The position numbers and the translations under genes are program-made. From Saprospiraceae bacterium UBA2329 (GTDB lineage Bacteria > Bacteroidota > Bacteroidia > Chitinophagales > Saprospiraceae), in assembly GCA_002344975.1 (NCBI GenBank), contig DDUV01000057.1, positions 82,278-108,837 of the forward strand: 26,560 nt of DNA, in the 5' to 3' direction. A model generated the notes under the pieces. It saw nothing but the letters and a program-made list of their open reading frames with translations. It was not told the DNA's origin and searched no databases. Below, in pieces: positions 20,790 to 26,560 of this stretch (positions are counted from its first letter, which is position 1; each line of letters opens with the position of its first letter).

Positions 20790-22355
20790 TTAGCCCCTTC
20801 CTTCCAAATATTTCCTCACTGCCCGCGCCACATTTTGCCCGTCCATCGCTGCCGAGATGATGCCGCCCGCAAAGCCCGCTCCCTCGCCGCAGGGAAACAA
20901 GCCCGCCACCTGATCGTGCATCAGCGTATCGGGGCGGCGCGGAATGCGCACCGGCGAACTGGTGCGGCTCTCTGTGCCGATTACATTGGCCTCGGAGGTG
21001 TAGTAGCCGCGCATTTTTCGCCCGAAATCCCGTACGCCCTGTTGCAATCTTTGGTAAATGAACGCGGGCAGAAGCTCATGCAGGGGCGCAGGCGTCAAGC
21101 CGGGAATGTACGAACCCGCCGGCAGGTATTTCGACAGGCGGCCCTCAGCAAAGTCGGTGAGCCGCTGGGCCGGAGCGCGCTGGCTGCCGTCGCCCCAGGC
21201 AAACATGGCCTGTTCTACTTCTTTTTGAAATTCCAGACCCGCAAACACGCCATGCCGGCTGTACACGGCTAAGTCTTCCAACTCTACCGCCACCACCACG
21301 CCGGAATTGGCATACGGAGAATCGCGCCGCGACATGGACATGCCGTTCACCACGATCTCGCCGGGGGCCGTAGCTGCCGGCACCACCAAGCCGCCAGGGC
21401 ACATGCAAAACGAAAACACGCCGCGCCCGTTCACCTGCGTAATGAGTTTGTAACTGGCGGCAGGCAGGTGCTCCTCGCGGGGCGACTGCCGGTACTGCAT
21501 CTCATCCACAAAGGCTTGCGAATGTTCGATGCGAACGCCCAGTGCAAAGGGCTTGGCCTCTAAGCGGACGCCGCGCCGGTGCAGCATGGCATACACATCG
21601 CGCGCAGAGTGGCCGGTAGCCAGAATGACGGCTTCCGCCAGATGCTCGTCGCGGTCGTTGACCACCACGCCCACAGCCCGGCCCTGATGCAGGATCAGAT
21701 CGGTGACCCAACTGTCGAAATGCACTTCGCCGCCGTAGTGGAGGATGGTTTCGCGGATATTGGCCACAATCTGGGGCAGCTTGTTGGAGCCGATGTGCGG
21801 ATGCGCTTCAACGAGAATCTCCGAAGTAGCGCCGTGTTCTACCAACAATGTCAGTGCTTTATGAATATCGCCGCGCTTGTGCGAGCGGGTGTAGAGCTTG
21901 CCGTCGGAATAGGTGCCGGCGCCGCCCTCGCCAAAGCAGTAGTTGGAATGGGGATGCACCACGCCGTCTTGCTGAATGGCCCTCAAATCGCGGCGGCGGG
22001 CGCGCACGTCCTTGCCACGATCAAACAGGATGGGCTTGATGCCCGCCTCGATCAACTCCAGCGCGGCAAAGTACCCGCCCGGTCCGGTTCCTACAATGAT
22101 GACCGCCGGGGCCGTATCCACCGGGCGCAAAAGGCCCAGCAGCGCGGGTTCGGGCGTGTAAGGCTCGTCGGCAAACACGTCCACGCGCAAAATGACGATG
22201 GGGCGGCTGCCGCGCGCATCTATGGAGCGGCGCAGTACGCGCACGTCTTTGATTCGGGAGGGGTTCAGCCCTGACTTTTGGATGGCCCGTTGGCGGATCA
22301 CCGCCGGATCGGCAGCTTCGGCGGGCAGCAGTTTGATTTCGAGTTCGCGGATCAT
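20790..22355 (-). CDS. FAD-dependent dehydrogenase, COG2509 type
   Basis: This is a 521-residue flavoprotein of the uncharacterised COG2509 'FAD-dependent dehydrogenase' group. After an N-terminal domain (1-80: a ferredoxin-like KSGLNPSRIKDVRVLRRSID segment) comes the dinucleotide-binding motif AVIIVGTGPGGYFAALE (84-100, GxGxxG). The family-typical CFGEGGAGTYSDGKL stretch, VILATGHSARDVY, FSFCMCPGGLVV with two Cys, and the FAD-closing GLFPCGEGAGFAGGI near the C-terminus follow. The substrate and electron partner are unknown; the CxC suggests redox chemistry. ATG 22355 lies 9 bp after the stop codon of the secreted protein gene (a GTG at 22364 would overlap less plausibly). It is the last gene of the lepA operon. 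Confidence 0.88.
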   Translation of the reverse strand: MIRELEIKLLPAEAADPAVIRQRAIQKSGLNPSRIKDVRVLRRSIDARGSRPIVILRVDVFADEPYTPEPALLGLLRPVDTAPAVIIVGTGPGGYFAALELIEAGIKPILFDRGKDVRARRRDLRAIQQDGVVHPHSNYCFGEGGAGTYSDGKLYTRSHKRGDIHKALTLLVEHGATSEILVEAHPHIGSNKLPQIVANIRETILHYGGEVHFDSWVTDLILHQGRAVGVVVNDRDEHLAEAVILATGHSARDVYAMLHRRGVRLEAKPFALGVRIEHSQAFVDEMQYRQSPREEHLPAASYKLITQVNGRGVFSFCMCPGGLVVPAATAPGEIVVNGMSMSRRDSPYANSGVVVAVELEDLAVYSRHGVFAGLEFQKEVEQAMFAWGDGSQRAPAQRLTDFAEGRLSKYLPAGSYIPGLTPAPLHELLPAFIYQRLQQGVRDFGRKMRGYYTSEANVIGTESRTSSPVRIPRRPDTLMHDQVAGLFPCGEGAGFAGGIISAAMDGQNVARAVRKYLEGRG

Positions 22356-22364
22356 GGCGCGCAC

Positions 22365-22808
22365 TTATTCTTTGCCGGAGCGCGTCCAGATATGATCGCC
22401 GGTTTTTTGAAAACTGTCGGGCAGCATGATTTTGACCAAGACTTCCTCAGAACATTCGCCGGTTTTGGTTCTGATGGCGGCGCGCTGCATGTCTTTAGAC
22501 TGAACGCGGAGTTGGTTGCCGTTGAGCAGGGCGCCGGCAGTCTGGTAACGGCCTTTGTCCACAAAATGCTTGAAGATGGATTCCGGGGCGTCCACTTTGC
22601 CCTTGGCGTTGATTTCCCACATTTCCACGGTGGTTTCGATGAGCAGCGCAGTGCCCGCCCATAGTTCCACCTCGTAGTTGTCTTTGATGTCGAACAGCAC
22701 GGAGGCAATGCCGTTCAGATCGTAAGTCTGGTGCATCACGCGCCGCTGTTGCCCGAAGGCGGAAAGGCTGAGGAGGAGGAAGAGGAGGAAAAACAGTTGT
22801 CTTGTCAT
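22365..22808 (-). CDS. Small secreted protein of unknown function
   Basis: This 147-residue protein has a clear signal peptide (MTRQLFFLLFLLLSLSAFGQ, cleavage near AFG-QQ). The mature part opens with YDLNGIASVLFDIKDNYEVE and continues LWAGTALLIETTVEMWEIN, an alternating pattern suggesting beta strands. It faintly recalls the head of DUF2807 adhesin-like proteins, but I am not confident. It lies 9 bp after the lepA stop codon and 9 bp before the FAD-dehydrogenase start codon, so all three appear co-transcribed. A periplasmic or outer-membrane location is inferred. Confidence 0.75.
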   Translation of the reverse strand: MTRQLFFLLFLLLSLSAFGQQRRVMHQTYDLNGIASVLFDIKDNYEVELWAGTALLIETTVEMWEINAKGKVDAPESIFKHFVDKGRYQTAGALLNGNQLRVQSKDMQRAAIRTKTGECSEEVLVKIMLPDSFQKTGDHIWTRSGKE

Positions 22809-22817
22809 AGCAGGAAA

Positions 22818-24608
22818 TTAATTCAACTTCAACACCTCCAAAAACGCCTTTTGCGGCACTTCTACTTTGCCGAACTGGCGCATTTTCTTTTTGCCCTCTT
22901 TTTGTTTTTCTAACAGTTTGCGCTTGCGGCTGATGTCGCCGCCGTAGCACTTGGCCGTCACGTCTTTGCGCATGGCCGAAATGGTTTCGCGGGCAATGAT
23001 CTTGGCGCCCACGGCAGCCTGTATGGCGATGACAAACTGCTGGCGGGGCAGCAATTCCTTGAGCCGGGAGCAAATACCCCTGCCGAAACTCTCCGCTTTG
23101 GAGCGGTGAACGAGCGCAGAGAGGGCATCCACATTTTCGCCGTTGAGCTTGATGTCGAGTTTGACCAAGTCGGTGAGGCGGTAGTCTATGGGTTGGTAGT
23201 CGAAGGAAGCATAGCCGCGGGAGATGGACTTGAGGCGGTCGTAAAAGTCAAACACGATTTCGGCCAGCGGCATCTCAAAGGTCATTTCCACGCGGGTTTC
23301 CGTCAGGTAGTTCTGCTTGGTCAGGATGCCGCGCTTGTCCATGCACAGCGTCATGATGGTGCCGATGTACTCCGGTTTGGTGATGATTTGTGCCTGAATG
23401 AACGGCTCCTCGGCGTAGTCCAGTACCGTCGGATCGGGCATGTCCATCGGGTTGCGTACTATAAGGCTTTCGCCACGGCGGGTGAAGGCATTGTAGGATA
23501 CGTTGGGTACGGTGGTGATCACGTCCTGATTGAACTCGCGCGAGAGGCGCTCCTGCACGATTTCGAGGTGCAACATACCGAGGAAGCCGCAGCGGAAACC
23601 AAAGCCCAGCGCTGCCGAGGATTCGGGTTCAAACACCAAAGAAGCGTCGTTGAGTTGCAGTTTCTCCAAGCTGTCGCGGAGGTCTTCAAAATCGTCGTTG
23701 TCCAAGGGGAAGATGCCTGCAAACACCATCGGTTTTACATCCTCAAAACCTTTGATCGGCTCGGCTGCCGGCGCCTGGAGGTGCGTGATGGTGTCGCCTA
23801 CTTTGATCTCTTTCGACACCTTGATGCCGGTGATGACGTAGCCCACGTTGCCGGCGGCTAATTCTTTACCGGCCACATAATCCATTTGCAAAATGCCCAC
23901 CTCATCGGCCTGATAATTGCGGCCGGTGTTCATAAACTGAATCTTGTCGCCATGGCGCAGGGTGCCGTTCATGATGCGGATGTTGGCAATGACGCCCCGA
24001 AACGAGTTGAAAATGGAGTCGAAAATCAATGCCTGAAGCGGCGCTTCGGGATCGCCTTTGGGCGCCGGAATGCGCGCTACAATGGCTGCCAAAACATCTT
24101 CCACGCCCTGCCCGGTACGACCGCTCGCCAGCAGAATTTCCTCCCGCTTGCAACCAATGAGGTCTATGATCTGGTCCGAAACCTCGTCCACCATGGCGCT
24201 CTCCATGTCAATTTTGTTGAGCACCGGAATGATCTCCAAATCGTGTTCGATGGCGAGATACAGGTTGGAAATGGTCTGAGCCTGAATGCCTTGCGACGCA
24301 TCCACCAGCAACAAAGCGCCCTCGCAGGCAGCAATGGAGCGCGACACTTCGTAGGAAAAGTCCACGTGGCCGGGGGTGTCTATCATGTTGAGCGTATAGC
24401 GCTCGCCGTCGGTGTGCAGGTAAGACATCTGGATGGCGTGGCTCTTGATGGTGATGCCGCGCTCGCGTTCCAGATCCATGTCGTCCAAGGTTTGTTCCTT
24501 CATGTCGCGGTGCGAGAGCGTTTTGGTTGTTTCCAAAAGCCTGTCTGACAGGGTGCTCTTCCCGTGGTCAATGTGTGCGATGACGCAAAAATTTCTGATA
24601 TTCTTCAT
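22818..24608 (-). CDS. lepA: Elongation factor 4 (LepA), ribosomal back-translocase GTPase
   Basis: LepA is a ribosome-bound GTPase of 596 residues, the usual length. It shows the G1 motif AHIDHGKST (11-19), the switch motif ERERGITIKS, G3 DTPGHVDFS, and G4 LNKID. The EF-G-like domains follow, with MVFAGIFPLDNDDFEDLRDS, then the LepA-specific C-terminal region ending RKRKLLEKQKEGKKKMRQFG, VEVPQKAFLEVL. It catalyses back-translocation or aids initiation and assembly under stress; the exact role is debated. The start ATG 24608 (MKNIRNFCVIAHIDHG) is correct, since the upstream in-frame ATG at 24641 adds non-conserved residues and lies before the -7 box TATCTTTG (24615-24622). It is first in an operon with a secreted protein and a FAD-dependent dehydrogenase. 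Confidence 0.98.
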   Translation of the reverse strand: MKNIRNFCVIAHIDHGKSTLSDRLLETTKTLSHRDMKEQTLDDMDLERERGITIKSHAIQMSYLHTDGERYTLNMIDTPGHVDFSYEVSRSIAACEGALLLVDASQGIQAQTISNLYLAIEHDLEIIPVLNKIDMESAMVDEVSDQIIDLIGCKREEILLASGRTGQGVEDVLAAIVARIPAPKGDPEAPLQALIFDSIFNSFRGVIANIRIMNGTLRHGDKIQFMNTGRNYQADEVGILQMDYVAGKELAAGNVGYVITGIKVSKEIKVGDTITHLQAPAAEPIKGFEDVKPMVFAGIFPLDNDDFEDLRDSLEKLQLNDASLVFEPESSAALGFGFRCGFLGMLHLEIVQERLSREFNQDVITTVPNVSYNAFTRRGESLIVRNPMDMPDPTVLDYAEEPFIQAQIITKPEYIGTIMTLCMDKRGILTKQNYLTETRVEMTFEMPLAEIVFDFYDRLKSISRGYASFDYQPIDYRLTDLVKLDIKLNGENVDALSALVHRSKAESFGRGICSRLKELLPRQQFVIAIQAAVGAKIIARETISAMRKDVTAKCYGGDISRKRKLLEKQKEGKKKMRQFGKVEVPQKAFLEVLKLN

Positions 24609-24614
24609 AGGGCG

Positions 24615-24622
24615 CAAAGATA
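24615..24622 (-). promoter_or_regulatory. -7 box of the lepA operon
   Basis: TATCTTTG on the minus strand is a full TAnnTTTG match. The ATG at 24608 follows after six bases, so the predicted transcript would be leaderless or nearly so. No clear -33 element was seen. Confidence 0.6.
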
Positions 24623-24663
24623 CGGCGAAATGCAAATACATAATGAATGATAGGAAAACATTT

Positions 24664-24671
24664 TACCTTTC
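24664..24671 (+). promoter_or_regulatory. -7 box of the 5-alpha-reductase-like gene
   Basis: TACCTTTC, one base off TAnnTTTG, lies four bases before the ATG at 24676 in the divergent region shared with lepA. A short leader would result. Confidence 0.45.
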
Positions 24672-24675
24672 GCCA

Positions 24676-25434
24676 ATGGAAGCAAAAACGTTTTACCTGC
24701 TGTGTTTCATCTGGACGGCCCTCGCCCTCCTTTTGGTGCCCATTCAATTATTCATCGCGGCGCCGTACGGGCGGCACGTCAAATCTACCTGGGGGCCGCT
24801 CATCAACAACCGCTTAGGCTGGATGATCATGGAAATCGTGTCTCCCTTAGCCATGCTGGGCTGGATGTGGAGCGGCGCGCCGGCGGCATCCGGCATGTTG
24901 TACTTTCTGATGAGCCTCTGGGGGCTGCATTACCTCAACCGGAGCATCATTTTTCCGCTGCGGCTGCACACCGCAGGCAAACGCATCCCGATTTCCATCG
25001 TGCTGTCGGCGGCATTTTTCAACTCCGTCAACGGCTTTCTCAACGGCTATTGGTGGGGGCATTTCGCGCCGCCTTACCCTCCTGAATGGGTAACAGACCC
25101 CCGATTTATGATCGGCGCGGCACTGTTTGTCATCGGCGCATATATCAATCACCGGGCCGATGCCCTCCTCATCGCCCTCCGAAAACCGGGCGACAGCGGC
25201 TACTACATACCACAGGGTTGGCTGTTTCGCTACATTTCATGCCCCAACCACTTCGGCGAGATATTAGAATGGTGCGGCTTTGCGCTCATGGCCTGGAATC
25301 TGCCCGCACTCAGTTTCGCCATCTGGACGGCGGCCAACCTCATTCCGCGCGCATTGGCCCACCACCGTTGGTATCGTTCGCATTTCGACGATTATCCGTC
25401 AGAACGCAAAGCGGTGATTCCGGGAATATTATAA
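24676..25434 (+). CDS. Steroid 5-alpha-reductase-like membrane protein (SRD5A/DUF1295 group)
   Basis: This polytopic membrane protein has 252 residues, close to the roughly 259 of eukaryotic 3-oxo-5-alpha-steroid 4-dehydrogenases. It has about six hydrophobic helices. The family C-terminal block is clear: GYYIPQGWLFRYISCPNHFG, then EILEWCGFALM, with PNHFGEILEW the NADPH-binding signature, and HHRWYRSHFDDYPSERKAVIPGIL at the end. N-terminal YGRHVKSTWGPLINNRLGWM also fits SRD5A1. It may reduce a double bond in a sterol-like or polyprenyl substrate; bacterial members are uncharacterised. I place the start at ATG 24676, as the -7 box lies inside any longer reading. It is divergent from lepA and convergent with hisG. 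Confidence 0.88.
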   Translation: MEAKTFYLLCFIWTALALLLVPIQLFIAAPYGRHVKSTWGPLINNRLGWMIMEIVSPLAMLGWMWSGAPAASGMLYFLMSLWGLHYLNRSIIFPLRLHTAGKRIPISIVLSAAFFNSVNGFLNGYWWGHFAPPYPPEWVTDPRFMIGAALFVIGAYINHRADALLIALRKPGDSGYYIPQGWLFRYISCPNHFGEILEWCGFALMAWNLPALSFAIWTAANLIPRALAHHRWYRSHFDDYPSERKAVIPGIL

Positions 25435-25597
25435 TTTTTTTTGACTGGGGCGTGCCGGCGCTCTGACTGCCTGCAATGTCCGGGCAACGTCAGGTGGCGC
25501 CGTCGGGTGCCTCAGTCGCTCCTCGGGTCGCTCCCTTCGGCCCCCTCACGCATGCAAACCGATAACGCTCATTGGATCGCGGAGACTCCACCCTCCC
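25435..25597. other. Intergenic region between convergent genes
   Basis: There is no gene. It starts with a run of eight T residues just after the 5-alpha-reductase-like stop codon, without a clear stem before it. A GC-rich segment (about 25444-25555) holds partial inverted and direct motifs such as GGCGCCGTCGGG and TCGGGTCGCTCCCTTCGGCC, which resemble low-complexity intergenic repeats. Confidence 0.4.
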
Positions 25598-26455
25598 TCA
25601 CAGCACCATCTTCTCTATCGGGATCACCAAAATACCCTGTGCGCCCAATCGCTTCAGTTCATCAATCACTTCCCAAAATGCCTCTTCCGGGATGACCGAA
25701 TGCACGCTGCTCCAGCCCTCATCCACCAATGGCAGCACAGTGGGGCTTTTCATGCCCGGCAGCACCCGCGCTATGTCGGGGATGGCGCTGTTGGGCGCAT
25801 TGAGGAGGATGTACTTATTGGCCGAGGCGTTTTGTACGGCATGGACTCTGAAAAGTAATTTGTTCAGAATGAGCCTTTTGTCTTCGCTCAGTTCCGGGTG
25901 ACTGATGAGCACCGCCTGGCTGCGCACCACCACTTCCACTTCTTTGAGGCCGTTCATCAGCAGAGTGCTGCCCGTACTCACGATGTCGAAAATGCCGTCG
26001 GCCAGACCGATACCCGGCGCTATTTCCACACTGCCGCCAATTTCTTCCACCGTTGCCGAAATGCCCCGTTCTTCAAAAAAACGACTCAGAATGCGCGGAT
26101 AACTGGTCGCCACTCTTTTGTGCTGAAAATATTCCGGCCCGGCATAGTGCTCGTCTTTGGGAATGGCCAGCGACAGGCGGCATCCGGCAAAACCGAGCTT
26201 TTGTACTTCTACCACATTTTTGCCTTTTTCCCACACTTCGTTTTCGCCCAGAATGCCCACATCGACCACACCCTGTTCCACATACTGCGGAATGTCGTCA
26301 TCGCGGAGGTACAGCACCTCGACGGGAAAATTGGAAGCCTCGGTTTTGAGTTTGCGGTCGCCCGAAGGCAGATGAATACCGCACTCTTTCAGTAGTTGCA
26401 GCGATTTTTCACTGAGCCGTCCGCTCTTTTGGATGGCAATTTTCAGGATACTCAT
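25598..26455 (-). CDS. hisG: ATP phosphoribosyltransferase, long form
   Basis: HisG catalyses the first step of histidine biosynthesis, joining ATP and PRPP. The 285-residue protein is the long, homohexameric form. The catalytic part begins LKIAIQKSGRLSEKSLQLLK and includes DVGILGENEVWE and the PRPP-binding loop IGLADGIFDIVSTGSTLLMN. The C-terminal ACT-like domain (about 210-285: NAPNSAIPDIARVLPGMKSP, ending GAQGILVIPIEKMVL) mediates feedback inhibition by histidine. ATG 26455 begins the conserved sequence. The next gene downstream on this strand is not hisD; the convergent 5-alpha-reductase-like gene follows instead. hisG is therefore not followed by the hisDCB genes commonly found after it in Bacteroidota. 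No histidine-rich leader peptide was seen in the 105 bp upstream. Confidence 0.97.
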   Translation of the reverse strand: MSILKIAIQKSGRLSEKSLQLLKECGIHLPSGDRKLKTEASNFPVEVLYLRDDDIPQYVEQGVVDVGILGENEVWEKGKNVVEVQKLGFAGCRLSLAIPKDEHYAGPEYFQHKRVATSYPRILSRFFEERGISATVEEIGGSVEIAPGIGLADGIFDIVSTGSTLLMNGLKEVEVVVRSQAVLISHPELSEDKRLILNKLLFRVHAVQNASANKYILLNAPNSAIPDIARVLPGMKSPTVLPLVDEGWSSVHSVIPEEAFWEVIDELKRLGAQGILVIPIEKMVL

Positions 26456-26560
26456 GCTTGATTTTGTTGGGAAAGCGCACCCGCGGACGAAATGACGGAA
26501 AAGATTACATAGGGGCGAGAAAAAAATAAAGTGATCATTTTCGCCAAAGGATTAGATAAG

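Noticed and set aside
26465..26545. Short leader ORF upstream of hisG as a histidine attenuator
   Set aside because: The only short frame (about ten codons, starting ATG ATC ACT) has no histidine codons, and no terminator/antiterminator pair was found.

Overview
The window looks like a chromosomal segment from a member of the Bacteroidota, most likely a Saprospiria/Chitinophagia-like environmental lineage. This rests on recurring TAnnTTTG-type -7 promoter boxes, weak or absent Shine-Dalgarno sequences, the protein families present (a TIR protein fused to a formylglycine-generating-enzyme fold, a DUF4172-type Fic remnant, a TrkH/KtrA potassium system, long-form HisG), and abundant short intergenic hairpin repeats. 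The genus call is inference. No rRNA, tRNA, CRISPR array, transposase or complete phage gene was seen.

Layout. 1-430: no gene; a 14-bp tandem repeat at the left edge and an array of tiny hairpins that runs into the stop codon of the first gene. 430-2663 (-): a Nat-type two-gene ABC exporter. 2788-3693 (-): an SdiA-regulated-type beta-propeller lipoprotein. 3928-4190 (+): the truncated start of a Fic gene behind two well-preserved palindromic operators. 4247-5722 (-): a CPA1 K+(Na+)/H+ antiporter with a TrkA_C-like tail. 5857-9871 (-): a TrkH/KtrA potassium uptake pair followed by a YdeI-like protein and two small unknown envelope proteins. 9959-14261 (-): an RND efflux pump with its membrane fusion protein. 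14400-15476 (+): an RCK-domain potassium channel. 15480-17036 (-): a GT39-type membrane glycosyltransferase with an intergenic-type repeat inserted in frame. 17050-17740: a dense hairpin-repeat region. 17743-19146 (-): a TIR / charged helix / FGE-fold protein. 19330-19951 (+): a small ORF overlapping a DUF6036-like nucleotidyltransferase, a possible toxin-antitoxin pair. 20006-20788: a lipoprotein gene and long hairpins between near-identical 19-bp direct repeats. 20790-24608 (-): an operon of lepA, a small secreted protein and a COG2509-type FAD-dependent dehydrogenase. 24676-25434 (+): a steroid 5-alpha-reductase-like membrane protein. 25598-26455 (-): hisG.

How the genes fit together. Three loci handle monovalent cations (antiporter, TrkH/KtrA uptake, RCK channel), so roughly 4.2-15.5 kb reads as an ion-homeostasis and efflux neighbourhood. 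The conflict-like genes (Fic relic, TIR-FGE protein, nucleotidyltransferase pair) lie beside the repeat-rich stretches. The most interesting item is the TIR-FGE protein: its C-terminal segment has the residue and codon pattern of a diversity-generating-retroelement variable region, although no reverse transcriptase or template repeat was found here. Next come the twin-operator Fic relic, the mini-hairpin array with GNA loops, and the repeat family shared between intergenic DNA and a glycosyltransferase coding region.
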